The notes below the pieces were generated by a model that was not told the origin of the DNA, searched no databases, and saw only the letters and a program-made list of their open reading frames with translations. A DNA stretch of 24,409 nucleotides from CAYWJT01 sp964458655 (GTDB lineage Bacteria; Acidobacteriota; Aminicenantia; Aminicenantales; Saccharicenantaceae): contig CAYWJT010000044.1 in assembly GCA_964458655.1 (NCBI GenBank), positions 1 through 24,409 of the forward strand. The letters are read 5' to 3'. Below are positions 1 to 6,962 of the stretch, one piece after another. The translations under genes were made by a program, and so were the position numbers. Within the stretch, counting starts at the first letter, position 1. Each line of letters starts with the position of its first letter.

Positions 1-1156
1 CTTCCTTCCAGTCCCGGAGGCTGTTCCGTTGGACGAGGCGGTAGGCCTTCTCCCGGGTCAGGCCCTTGCGCGTCAGGGCCAGAAGGACGCTCTGCGAGAA
101 GATCAGGCCGCGGGTCGCGCCGACGTTGGCCTTCATGCGGTCGGTGTGGACGACCCAGTCGCGGACGATGCCGGTGATGTCGGCGAGCATGAAGTCGACG
201 GCGATGAAGGAGTCCGGGATGATGACCCGCTCGGCCGAGGAATGGGAGATGTCCCTCTCATGCCAGAGCGGGATGTTCTCGAGGGCCGCCTGGGAGTTGG
301 CCCGGACGAGCCTGGCCAGGCCCGAGATGCGCTCGGCCCGGACCGGGTTTTTCTTGTGCGGCATCGAGGATGAGCCTTTCTGCCCTTTGGTGAAGGGCTC
401 CTCGAGCTCCAGGACCTCCGTCTTCTGGAGGTGCCGTATCTCGGTCGCGATCTTGTCGAGGCTTGAGGCCAGGATGGCCAGGGCGGACATGACCTCGGCG
501 TGCCGGTCCCGCTGGAGCACCTGGGTCGAGACCGGGGCCGGCTTGAGTCCCAGCCGCCGCAGCGCCAGCGCCTCGACCCGCGGGTCGAGGTGGATGTAGG
601 TGCCGACCGAGCCCGATATCCTGCCCACCGAGATGACCTCCCGGGCGCGCTCGAGCCGGGCGATGTTCCTCTTTATCTCCTCGTACCAGACCAGGATCTT
701 GAAGCCGAAGGTGACGGGTTCGGCGTGGACGCCGTGGGTGCGGCCGATGCAGACCGTCTTCCGGTATTTCAGCGCCTGCCTGCGGAGCAGGCGCTTGAGG
801 CCGGTCAGGTCCTTGATGACGAGGTCGCAGGACCTCCGCATGAGCAGGGACAGGGCCGTGTCGACGACGTCGTAGGAGGTCAGCCCGAGATGGATGAACC
901 TGGAGTCCGGCCCGACCTTCTCGGCGACCGAGGTCAGGAAGGCGATCATGTCGTGCTTGACCACTTTCTCGATCTCGGCGATGCGCTCGACTGAGAAGTC
1001 GGCCTTCTTGGTGATGGCCTGGAGCGAGCGCTTCGGGATCCGGCCCAGCCTGGCCCAGGCCTCGCAGACCGCGAGCTCGACCTCAAGCCAGGTGCGGTAC
1101 CTGGATTCTTCAGTCCAGATGGCGCCCATCTCGGGCCGGGTGTAGCGCTCTATCAT
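1..1156 (-). CDS. purB: Adenylosuccinate lyase, 3' end outside the window
   Basis: Conceptual translation of the reverse strand from the ATG at 1156 gives an open frame of about 385 codons running off the left edge. It begins MIERYTRPEMGAIWTEE, the usual PurB opening. The fumarase/aspartase-superfamily signature GSSSMPHKKNP lies near residues 261-271 (Met265) and supplies the mobile catalytic Ser loop. A TSYDVVDTA segment and a GRTHGVHAEP segment with the expected His also match the family. The enzyme cleaves SAICAR and adenylosuccinate with release of fumarate in purine synthesis. The usual length is 430-475 residues, so only the C-terminal tail is missing. An AAAGG Shine-Dalgarno-like stretch lies about 10 nt before the start. 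The gene is divergent from the ECF sigma operon and looks like an ordinary housekeeping gene. Confidence 0.96.
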   Translation of the reverse strand, partial: MIERYTRPEMGAIWTEESRYRTWLEVELAVCEAWARLGRIPKRSLQAITKKADFSVERIAEIEKVVKHDMIAFLTSVAEKVGPDSRFIHLGLTSYDVVDTALSLLMRRSCDLVIKDLTGLKRLLRRQALKYRKTVCIGRTHGVHAEPVTFGFKILVWYEEIKRNIARLERAREVISVGRISGSVGTYIHLDPRVEALALRRLGLKPAPVSTQVLQRDRHAEVMSALAILASSLDKIATEIRHLQKTEVLELEEPFTKGQKGSSSMPHKKNPVRAERISGLARLVRANSQAALENIPLWHERDISHSSAERVIIPDSFIAVDFMLADITGIVRDWVVHTDRMKANVGATRGLIFSQSVLLALTRKGLTREKAYRLVQRNSLRDWKE

Positions 1157-1188
1157 CGGCCGTCGCCTTTCATCTCGGATTGGCCCTA

Positions 1189-1218
1189 ATGATATCAGCA
1201 GGCCTCGGCCCAAGTCAA
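1189..1218 (-). promoter_or_regulatory. Sigma-70-type promoter of purB
   Basis: On the reverse strand TTGACT (1218-1213) is followed by an 18-nt spacer and TATCAT (1194-1189). A TG lies one base before the -10 box, giving an extended -10. The start codon at 1156 leaves a leader of roughly 25 nt, enough for the AAAGG element. Seen by eye and not experimentally supported. Confidence 0.6.
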
Positions 1219-1266
1219 TTTAAGGTCGGGACCTTTCCGCTAGAGGCCGCGGCCAAAGGAATGGGT

Positions 1267-1272
1267 TATAAT
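1267..1272 (+). promoter_or_regulatory. Possible -10 box before the ECF sigma operon
   Basis: A consensus TATAAT lies 24 nt before the sigma-factor ATG, with AAGGA at 1282-1286 as a likely ribosome binding site. No convincing -35 is seen at the right distance, so this could be a weak or activator-dependent promoter. I could not identify an ECF-type autoregulatory promoter with confidence. Confidence 0.35.
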
Positions 1273-1296
1273 CCTTGTCTAAAGGATTGAGAGCAG

Positions 1297-1860
1297 ATGG
1301 ATGAGCGGCCGGACGAGGAGCTGGTTCTGGAGGCCCGGCGCGGAGGGAAGGAAGCCTTCGCCGAGCTTGTCCGGCGCCATCAGAGGAAGATCTACGGGCT
1401 GGCCTACCGGATGACCGGCAACCACGCCGACGCCGACGACCTGGCCCAGGAGGTTTTTTTGACGGCCTACAGGTCCCTCGACGGCTTCAAGGGCAGGTCG
1501 GGTTTCTACACCTGGCTCTACCGCATCGCCGTCAACCTGTCGCTCAACTATCTGAAGAAGAAAGGCAGGGAGGCGCACGAAACGCTCGAGGAAGAGGCCG
1601 GCAGCGAGAATTCAGCCTTCGCCTCGCCCGAGCGGAGTTCGGCGGCGAGCGAGCTTGGAACCGCAGTCGGGGAGGCCGTCCGGTCGCTGCCGCCGGCGTA
1701 TAAGAGCGCCTTCCTGCTGGTGGCCTCGGAAGGCCTGAGCCACGCCGAAGCGGCCAGGCTGCTCGGCTGCTCGGAGAACACGGTGTCCTGGAGGATGCAC
1801 CGGGCCAGGAAGATGCTCCAGGCCAGGCTGCAGCCGTACATCAAAGGTGACGCGATATGA
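1297..1860 (+). CDS. ECF-family RNA polymerase sigma factor (RpoE-like)
   Basis: This 187-residue protein has the two-domain layout of group IV sigma factors. Region 2 spans about residues 22-90, with YGLAYRMTGNHADADDLAQE and the FYTWLYRIAVNLSLNYL promoter-melting/-10 recognition segment. Region 4 spans about 125-180, with LPPAYKSAFLL, a helix-turn-helix around GLSHAEAARLLGCSENTV and a terminal RMHRARKML. There is no sigma-1.1 or region 3. The next gene overlaps by four bases (ATGA) and encodes a zinc anti-sigma factor, so this is a classical sigma/anti-sigma pair controlling an envelope or stress regulon. A poorly conserved 40-residue linker separates the domains. The signal it senses cannot be read from the sequence. 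Confidence 0.95.
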   Translation: MDERPDEELVLEARRGGKEAFAELVRRHQRKIYGLAYRMTGNHADADDLAQEVFLTAYRSLDGFKGRSGFYTWLYRIAVNLSLNYLKKKGREAHETLEEEAGSENSAFASPERSSAASELGTAVGEAVRSLPPAYKSAFLLVASEGLSHAEAARLLGCSENTVSWRMHRARKMLQARLQPYIKGDAI

Positions 1861-2474
1861 GATGCGAAAAAGCGAAAAGGCTGGTGTCAGACGCCCTCGA
1901 CGGCGAGCTTTCGCCCAAGCGGCAGGCGCGGCTCGAGGCCCATCTCAAGGAATGCGATTCCTGCCGAGCCTACCGGCGGTCGCTCGAGCTTATCGGCGTT
2001 GAGGCCGTCAAGGAGGCTCCACCCGCGCCGGACGGGGAATACTGGAGCGACTTCGTCTCGGGGATCAGCCGGAAGATAGACGCCTTGGATGTTCGGCGAC
2101 GGCCCAGGACGAAGCCGGCTCCGCTTTCGACCTGGTTGAAGCCGGCGCTGGCGGCCGGGCTGGTGGGGCTCGTCGTCCTGGCCGCCTTCATCTTGTTGAG
2201 CCGGAGGAGCCCGCTGTCCGAAGAGTTCGCCTATCTTAATTCGGAGGACTCCCTCAGCGGGGTCCTGGAGGCGGCCGCGAGCGACCCCGAGCTCGGTACT
2301 TACCTCGACCTCGAGGTCAGCTCTTCGATCGCGGACGCCGTGGCGGTTGACGCGGCCGGGGAATCCTTCCTGGCGGTCGACGAGCCGCTTTTTTGGGAGT
2401 CATTGAGCGAAGAGGAGCTGGCCGCGATAGCCGCTGACCTCGAGAAAGACAACGGGCAAGGAGAACCGCAATGA
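1857..2474 (+). CDS. Membrane-anchored zinc-type anti-sigma factor
   Basis: The protein has 205 residues. The N-terminus carries the zinc-finger anti-sigma (ZAS) pattern: Cys3, then His29-x3-Cys33-x2-Cys36. One membrane helix lies at about residues 96-114, followed by an acidic extracytoplasmic domain of about 90 residues. By family knowledge the N-terminal domain holds the ECF sigma factor inactive at the inner face of the membrane, and the outer domain receives the signal. It overlaps the sigma gene by ATGA and the downstream secreted-protein gene by ATGA, so all three should be translationally coupled. The outer domain matches nothing I recognise. Confidence 0.9.
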   Translation: MRCEKAKRLVSDALDGELSPKRQARLEAHLKECDSCRAYRRSLELIGVEAVKEAPPAPDGEYWSDFVSGISRKIDALDVRRRPRTKPAPLSTWLKPALAAGLVGLVVLAAFILLSRRSPLSEEFAYLNSEDSLSGVLEAAASDPELGTYLDLEVSSSIADAVAVDAAGESFLAVDEPLFWESLSEEELAAIAADLEKDNGQGEPQ

Positions 2475-2968
2475 GAAGGACCGCGCTTATCCCTTTCTTG
2501 ATACTGGCATTGTCGCTGGCCGCCCCTGCCATAGCGGGGCAGGCCGGGAACCAGAGCATACCCACCAGGCTCCGTGAGAACATCAACACCCTGTATCTCA
2601 TCCGCATGACCCAGGCCCTGGACCTGACCGAAGAGCAGACCGCCAGGATCTTCCCGGCCATCACTCGGATCGATAAAGAGAAGGCCGCGCTCCAGAGACA
2701 GCTCGCGGTCGGCGTCCAGAACCTGCGCCAGCTCATCCGCAAGGAGCAGGTCGGGGATGAGGAGGTCCTGGACCTTGTCCGGGAAGTCCGCGACCTGAGA
2801 AGGAGGGTCAGGGCCAAGGACGCCGAAGTCGAAGCCGTGCTCGAGGAGAACCTGACCCCGGTCCAGAAGGCCAAGTTCCTGGTCTTCTCGGTCGATTTTT
2901 ACCGCGGCGTCAATGAGAGCCTGAACAGGGCGCGTCAGGCCAGGCCGCCGGTGAAGCGGAAGCCTTAG
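2471..2968 (+). CDS. Small periplasmic Spy/CpxP/CnrR-like helical protein
   Basis: This 165-residue protein begins with a Sec signal peptide of about 23 residues (MRRTALIPFLILALSLAAPA, cleavage probably near IAG|QAG). The rest is highly charged and predicted helical. It contains LDLTEEQTARIF and later ENLTPVQKAKFL, resembling the LTxxQ repeats of Spy/CpxP chaperones and heavy-metal-resistance sensor proteins. As third gene of the sigma/anti-sigma operon it could act as a periplasmic chaperone, as a modulator of the anti-sigma outer domain, or as a feedback component. The family call rests on general pattern and LTxxQ-like motifs, not on a search. Confidence 0.7.
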   Translation: MRRTALIPFLILALSLAAPAIAGQAGNQSIPTRLRENINTLYLIRMTQALDLTEEQTARIFPAITRIDKEKAALQRQLAVGVQNLRQLIRKEQVGDEEVLDLVREVRDLRRRVRAKDAEVEAVLEENLTPVQKAKFLVFSVDFYRGVNESLNRARQARPPVKRKP

Positions 2969-3023
2969 CGTTTGTCCTTTAAGGCCCCACCGGTCCTTTC
3001 CCAGCCCTGACCTTTTATCGTTC

Positions 3024-3057
3024 AAAACCGGGGTTGGGCACCTTGCCCCGATTTTTT
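3024..3057 (+). terminator. Rho-independent terminator after the sigma operon
   Basis: CGGGG (3029-3033) pairs with CCCCG (3046-3050), with a U-G closing pair inside. The hairpin is followed by ATTTTTT and preceded by AAAA at 3024-3027, so it could also work in the other direction. It lies 56 nt after the last stop codon of the operon. Confidence 0.7.
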
Positions 3058-3237
3058 CCTGTCTTGACAAAACGGCTGTTTCATCGCAATTTATTACCCG
3101 AAAATAAGGAAGCGACGGTCAAAATTTGCCGATTTTTCATGTAATTATTGCTGAATATTGTCATTTATCTTTATATCTTGGGATGCTGGTCTTAGACAAC
3201 TACGGGAATAATTTTTAATGTATAATAGCTGTCCGCC
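3058..3237. other. AT-rich non-coding spacer
   Basis: About 180 bases of clearly lower GC than either neighbouring gene, with several A/T runs. I see no open reading frame with a plausible start and no tRNA-like fold. TTGACA occurs at 3064-3069 but without a good -10 at the right distance. The right end carries the promoter of the metallopeptidase gene. It may hold regulator sites or a small RNA; nothing firmer can be said. Confidence 0.5.
3221..3226 (+). promoter_or_regulatory. -10 box giving a near-leaderless transcript
   Basis: A consensus TATAAT lies only 11 nt before the ATG at 3238. Initiation 6-8 nt downstream of the box leaves a leader of about 3-5 nt, and no Shine-Dalgarno sequence is present in that stretch. 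No -35 with normal spacing is seen; TAGACA at 3193-3198 is 22 nt away. Confidence 0.5.
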
Positions 3238-4275
3238 ATGAAAGCCGAGTCCATCAAGGCCATCGTTCAGAGCTGGGAGACGACCCGCTATGAGTTGCTA
3301 CGCAGCCGCATCTCCGAACTGAACCTGAAGATAGAGGGATCGCCCGCAGAGAAATACGTAAGCAGGCTCTACAGGGAGCTCGACGCCAAGAAGATCCGCT
3401 TCAAGCCGGAGGTCTACCTGACGGACGGCTGGGGCTGTCCCGACAGGACTCCGGTCATCGGCATCCCTTTCTACCTGACCGACAGCCGGCTGATGCGGCT
3501 CGAGGAGGAGCAGAACGGGGAAGTCGAGGACCCGCGCATGATCATGATGCTGTTGCGCCACGAGGCCGGCCACGCCCTCAACTACGCCTATAGGCTCTGG
3601 ACCAGGCCGAGCTGGGTCGAGATATTCGGGCCTTTCACCAGGCCCTACCGGGACATCTTCAGGCCGCAGAGGCTCAGTCGCAACTATGTCCGGCACATCG
3701 AGGCCTATCCCTACGGCCGGACCTACGCCCAGAAGCATCCCGACGAGGATTTCGCGGAGACCTTCGCCGTCTGGCTGACCCCCCGGTCAGGCTGGCGCGG
3801 CCGCTACCAAAACTGGCCAGTGATCAGAAAGCTCGTCTATGTGGACAGGCTCATGAAGGAGGTCAGGAAGCGCCAGCCGGAAAAGAAGGGCGGCCGTCTG
3901 ATCCGGCCCGTCGAGCGCCTGAACCTGACGCTGGCCGACCATTACGGCAAGAAGACCGAGAGGTTCCGTCGGGCTGCCCGCGGCTTTGTCGACGACAGGC
4001 TGAAAGAGGCCTTCCCCGAGGTTGGCGGCCGGGTGCTCAGGCCGGCCTCGGCGTTCATCCGACGGCATCGCGACAAGCTCCGCGAAAAGATCATGTCCTG
4101 GTCCATGCTGAGCGCTCCGGAGGCGGACAGCCTGCTGCGCAAGCTCATGGCCCGGGCCGACGCGTTGCAGTTGTCCTACCGTCCTTATAAAGAGAAAGAA
4201 GTGCTCATGGACGTGGTGTCGCTGGTGATGGTCTTGACCACGGATTACTGGCACACCGGCCGCCTGACCGGTTGA
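3238..4275 (+). CDS. Putative zinc-dependent metallopeptidase
   Basis: The protein has 345 residues and no signal peptide or membrane helix, so it is probably cytoplasmic. The zinc-binding HExxH motif is RHEAGHALNYAY with His108, Glu109 and His112. A second conserved-looking block, HPDEDFAETFAVWLTP, has an acidic cluster at 169-174 that probably supplies the third metal ligand. This pattern resembles the putative zinc-binding metallopeptidase family (Peptidase_Mx type); I recall the family, I did not search it. The gene is tail-to-tail with a D-Ala-D-Ala-ligase-like ATP-grasp gene only 15 nt away, so the two may act on the same peptide or amino-acid conjugate. It lacks a Shine-Dalgarno sequence and appears near-leaderless. 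The substrate is unknown. Confidence 0.8.
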   Translation: MKAESIKAIVQSWETTRYELLRSRISELNLKIEGSPAEKYVSRLYRELDAKKIRFKPEVYLTDGWGCPDRTPVIGIPFYLTDSRLMRLEEEQNGEVEDPRMIMMLLRHEAGHALNYAYRLWTRPSWVEIFGPFTRPYRDIFRPQRLSRNYVRHIEAYPYGRTYAQKHPDEDFAETFAVWLTPRSGWRGRYQNWPVIRKLVYVDRLMKEVRKRQPEKKGGRLIRPVERLNLTLADHYGKKTERFRRAARGFVDDRLKEAFPEVGGRVLRPASAFIRRHRDKLREKIMSWSMLSAPEADSLLRKLMARADALQLSYRPYKEKEVLMDVVSLVMVLTTDYWHTGRLTG

Positions 4276-4290
4276 GACCCGTCCCCGGCC

Positions 4291-5367
4291 TCAGAGCCTT
4301 TTTTGCCCCGGCGAAAAGATGGGCAGAAGCACGTCGTATGGCGGCCCCTCGAAAGCGGCTTTGCAGATCATGGTCAGGAGCTCGGGATAGCTGATGCCGG
4401 CCGCTTCGGCCGACCGGGCCACTCCCATGCCGTCGTCGATGCAGGGGTTGCAGTTGACCTCGAGCACCCGGGGCAGGCCGTTATCGTCCAGGCGGATATC
4501 GACCCGGCCGTAGCCCCAGCCTCCGACGGCCCGGAAGGCCTTGACGGCCGTGTCCTTGATCACCTGGGCCAGGGCCGGCTCGACCTCGGCCGGGCAGATG
4601 ACGCGCGTCTTCTTGTATTCCACCGAACTTGAGACCCACTTGGCCGCATAGGACATGATGCGCGGGATGCCCGGCGGCAGCTGGGAATAGTCGACTTCGG
4701 CCAGCGGCAGGACCTTCAGCCTGCGGCCGCCGATGAGCCCGACGTTGAACTCGCGGCCGGGCAGGAAGCGCTGGACGAGGGCCGGCTGGTTCAATTTATA
4801 TATTATCTCGCGGACCTTTTCCCGCAGGGCCTTCTTCGTGTCCACGACCGAGCCGCGGTCGAGCCCGATCCCGGCGTGCTCCTGGGAGGGGTGGACGATC
4901 AGCGGGAAGTGCCACTTGACGTCGTCGACCTCGGAGACGTGCTCGATGAGGGTCGTCTGCGGCGGTATGGGGATGCCGATGCCGTTGAGCAGGCTGGCCG
5001 CCATGAACTTGTAGCGGCTCAGGCCGAGGGCCAGCGCCGGCGAGCCGGTGATGCGGAAGCCGAGCAGGTGGATGAAGGCCGCCACCCGCATCTCGTAGAG
5101 CGCGCCGTGGACGACGTCGTCGTACTGGTTGAAGACGACGTCCGGTTTCAGACGCACGAGCTTGCGCTCGAGCGAAGAAAGGTTCCCGGCGAGCGGCACG
5201 ATGACCACTTTGTGCTTGGCCTTGCGCAGGGCGCGGGCCATGCGCCTGACCATCTGGCGCAGGAAGACTATCCCGGACTCGTCGCCCTTGACGGCCGGCT
5301 GTCCGTCTTCGTAGGCGTTGTAGACGATGGCTACGCGGTATCTCTTTTTCGGTCTCTTGCGGCTCAT
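4291..5367 (-). CDS. D-alanine-D-alanine ligase-like ATP-grasp enzyme
   Basis: The protein has 358 residues with the three-part ATP-grasp layout. The N-terminal Rossmann-like part opens with RYRVAIVYNAYED. The central ATP-binding part contains FPLIVHPSQEHAGIGLDRGS. The C-terminal part has VQRFLPGREFNVGLIGG and the Mg-binding EVNCNPCID. These are Ddl-type landmarks, but the glycine-rich loop and N-terminal substrate region look divergent, so I do not call it cell-wall Ddl. Enzymes of this class ligate an amino acid or amine to a carboxylate with ATP. The neighbouring convergent gene encodes a zinc peptidase. The start at 5367 is 9 nt after a good -10 box, and no other good start is nearby. Confidence 0.85.
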   Translation of the reverse strand: MSRKRPKKRYRVAIVYNAYEDGQPAVKGDESGIVFLRQMVRRMARALRKAKHKVVIVPLAGNLSSLERKLVRLKPDVVFNQYDDVVHGALYEMRVAAFIHLLGFRITGSPALALGLSRYKFMAASLLNGIGIPIPPQTTLIEHVSEVDDVKWHFPLIVHPSQEHAGIGLDRGSVVDTKKALREKVREIIYKLNQPALVQRFLPGREFNVGLIGGRRLKVLPLAEVDYSQLPPGIPRIMSYAAKWVSSSVEYKKTRVICPAEVEPALAQVIKDTAVKAFRAVGGWGYGRVDIRLDDNGLPRVLEVNCNPCIDDGMGVARSAEAAGISYPELLTMICKAAFEGPPYDVLLPIFSPGQKRL

Positions 5368-5376
5368 GCCTTCTCA

Positions 5377-5406
5377 ATCATAGTTTATTTCCGGAACGCA
5401 GCGCAA
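5377..5406 (-). promoter_or_regulatory. Sigma-70 promoter of the ATP-grasp gene, near-leaderless
   Basis: On the reverse strand TTGCGC (5406-5401), an 18-nt spacer and TATGAT (5382-5377) lie just before the ATG at 5367. Only 9 nt separate the -10 box from the start codon, so the predicted leader is about 1-3 nt. The GAGAAGG there would be mostly upstream of the transcript start. Confidence 0.55.
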
Positions 5407-5410
5407 GCGT

Positions 5411-5429
5411 CCGCCGGAGCGAGCGGCGG
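5411..5429 (-). terminator. GC-rich hairpin after the cupin gene
   Basis: CCGCCG (5411-5416) and CGGCGG (5424-5429) form a perfect 6-bp stem with a 7-nt loop, just beyond the cupin stop codon on the reverse strand. No U-tract follows in that direction, so it is at best a weak intrinsic terminator or a 3'-end stabilising structure. It also sits just upstream of the -35 of the ATP-grasp gene. Confidence 0.35.
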
Positions 5430-5436
5430 GCGATGT

Positions 5437-5790
5437 CTATTTTTTGTCTCCGGTCGGCGGCGCCACGGGGATAGCGCAGAGGAAACGTAGGGTCTCGTCG
5501 CCGCGGTTAATGAACTGATGGATCTCGTTCGGCATGACCAGAGCCGTGCTCCCGGCCCCGAGCTCGAACTCGCCGGTCTCCGAGTGGGCGACGGCCCGGC
5601 CGGACAGGACATAGACCTCGTGCTCGTAAGGATGAGCGTGCCGGAAAGTCGCGGCGCCCGGCTCGACCTCGAGCAGACGGAGCGCGAACGTCGGCGCCCC
5701 ATCGGTGGAAGCCCAAAGCCAGCGGATAGTAACTCCCTTCAGGCCGTCGACCGGCGCGGCCGGCGTTTCAAGAGCTTTTTTGATCAGCAT
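5437..5790 (-). CDS. Small single-domain cupin protein
   Basis: The start at 5790 gives MLIKKALETP and 117 residues. It is preceded by a very strong purine-rich ribosome binding site (GGGAGGGAGGGAGAC). An upstream in-frame ATG at 5856 would add 22 low-complexity residues and is less likely. Cupin motif 1 is HAHPYEHEVYVLSG, with the HxH, the Glu and the closing Gly. Motif 2 is MPNEIHQFIN. The length and metal-binding pattern fit cupin_2 proteins, which range from sugar isomerases and dioxygenases to binding proteins. The substrate cannot be deduced. It lies 95 nt downstream of a radical SAM gene on the same strand and may be co-transcribed. Confidence 0.88.
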   Translation of the reverse strand: MLIKKALETPAAPVDGLKGVTIRWLWASTDGAPTFALRLLEVEPGAATFRHAHPYEHEVYVLSGRAVAHSETGEFELGAGSTALVMPNEIHQFINRGDETLRFLCAIPVAPPTGDKK

Positions 5791-5816
5791 GTCTCTCCCT
5801 CCCTCCCGTTTATCAT

Positions 5817-5863
5817 CCGGGCGGCATTGACGCCCGGCGCGGCCGGGAGCGCGCATCCGCGCC
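5817..5863. repeat. Two tandem GC hairpins between the radical SAM and cupin genes
   Basis: CCGGGCG (5817-5823) pairs with CGCCCGG (5831-5837) around a 7-nt loop. GGCGCGG (5836-5842) pairs with CCGCGCC (5857-5863). The two stems share two bases and so cannot both be complete. They lie in the 95-nt gap, 27 nt upstream of the cupin start, on the transcript that would run from the radical SAM gene. They could attenuate read-through or be an RNA processing site. Confidence 0.4.
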
Positions 5864-5885
5864 CTGACCCGGCCCGTTCAGCTTT

Positions 5886-6860
5886 TCAATCCTTCTTTTC
5901 ATCCTTTGGTCGCTCCTCAGGATAGCATGCCCCGGCCGAGGTCCAGAAGCGCTCACCGTACCTTTCGACCACCTGCACACGGCCTTCGTCCCTGAGGGCG
6001 CGCAGCTTTTCCCGGACCTCAGCCTCGGTCCACTTGGCGAGGCCGCGGACGATCTCCCGTTCGCCGAGCGGATGACGGGAGGTTATCTCCACTATGGCGC
6101 GCGCCGGGTCGGCGAAACCGGCGAGGTCCAGTGACGCCTCCGCCGGCCTCAGCACCTTGGCGCTCTTGCCCAGGATGGCCGCGGCCCGGAGCTGGCCCTC
6201 CTCGTCCGCCGGCCGGACCCAACTCTCGGCCGGGGGACGCGTCGGCAGACTGAGATGGATCTCGTCCGGCTTTATCCTCCCGAAGGCGTCGGCCAGGGCC
6301 TTGAGCTCGGCCTCGGTGTCGTTCAACCCGCTGAGCAGCATGACTTCCACCCAGAGCCTGCCGGCGTATTCTTTCCTGAAGGTTGCCAGTCCTTCTATCA
6401 GGCGTTCGAGCGTCGCTTCCGGATGAGGCCGGTTGAGCTTGCGGTAGAGCGCCGGGGTCGCCGCGTCGAGCGAAGGCAGAACGGCGTCGGCGTCGGCCAG
6501 GTCACGGCGGACCTCCTCCAGGTAAAGGAGCGAACCGTTGGTGATGACGGCCACCGGTATCCGGCCGAGCTCCTTGGCGCGCCGGATCATCCAGCCCAGG
6601 CCGGAATGGAGCGTCGGCTCGCCTGAACCGACGAATGTTATCCAGTCCATGTCGCCCGGCCGACTGGCTTTGAGGACGGCTTCGAGCTCGGCCATGATCT
6701 CTTCGCGGGGGAAGTATTCCCGCCGTTCCATGGTCACCGGAATCGTGCGGCCGAGCTGGCAGTAGACGCAGTTCCAGTTGCAGGTCTTCTCGGGGATGGG
6801 GTCGACGCCCAGCGACCTGCCCAGCCGCCGCGAGGGAACAGGGCCGAAAACGTACTTCAT
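5886..6860 (-). CDS. Radical SAM protein of the COG0731 type
   Basis: The protein has 324 residues and begins MKYVFGPVPSRRLGRSLGVD, the standard opening of this family. The radical SAM cluster motif is Cys27-x3-Cys31-x2-Cys34 (CNWNCVYC), followed by FVGSGEPTLH, which corresponds to the GGE SAM-binding motif, and VITNGSLL. A C-terminal extension of about 70 residues (HPLGEREIVRGLAKWTEAEV) looks like a winged-helix domain and may bind nucleic acid or a partner. The family is widespread and mostly of unknown function, although distant relatives include tRNA wybutosine enzymes. It stands alone apart from the downstream cupin, and GGAAGG precedes the start codon. Confidence 0.9.
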   Translation of the reverse strand: MKYVFGPVPSRRLGRSLGVDPIPEKTCNWNCVYCQLGRTIPVTMERREYFPREEIMAELEAVLKASRPGDMDWITFVGSGEPTLHSGLGWMIRRAKELGRIPVAVITNGSLLYLEEVRRDLADADAVLPSLDAATPALYRKLNRPHPEATLERLIEGLATFRKEYAGRLWVEVMLLSGLNDTEAELKALADAFGRIKPDEIHLSLPTRPPAESWVRPADEEGQLRAAAILGKSAKVLRPAEASLDLAGFADPARAIVEITSRHPLGEREIVRGLAKWTEAEVREKLRALRDEGRVQVVERYGERFWTSAGACYPEERPKDEKKD

Positions 6861-6874
6861 GGCCTTCCGCGGAT

Positions 6875-6903
6875 ATCTTGAACGAAGACGGAAAGATAGT
6901 CAA
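6875..6903 (-). promoter_or_regulatory. Sigma-70-type promoter of the radical SAM gene
   Basis: On the reverse strand TTGACT (6903-6898), a 17-nt spacer and CAAGAT (6880-6875) precede the ATG at 6860 by 14 nt. The -10 box is weak (3 of 6 matches) but the -35 and the spacing are good. The leader would be only about 7 nt. Confidence 0.45.
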
Positions 6904-6909
6904 CCTTAC

Positions 6910-6942
6910 CGGGACGCGGGAGCCGTTCGGCGGGGCGTCCCG
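6910..6942 (-). terminator. Strong hairpin at the end of the giant operon
   Basis: CGGGACGC (6910-6917) and GCGTCCCG (6935-6942) form a perfect 8-bp stem. An inner GCCG/CGGC pairing within the loop is also possible. It begins 21 nt past the stop codon of the 1322-residue gene and separates it from the downstream radical SAM promoter. No U-tract is seen. Confidence 0.5.
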
Positions 6943-6962
6943 ACGTCGTGCCCAGCCGCATG

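Noticed and set aside
1157..1296. Possible purine riboswitch upstream of purB
   Set aside because: The leader predicted from the promoter is only about 25 nt, too short for an aptamer.
5791..5856. Upstream in-frame ATG of the cupin adding 22 residues
   Set aside because: The added part overlaps the hairpin region and is low-complexity, while the start at 5790 has an outstanding ribosome binding site.
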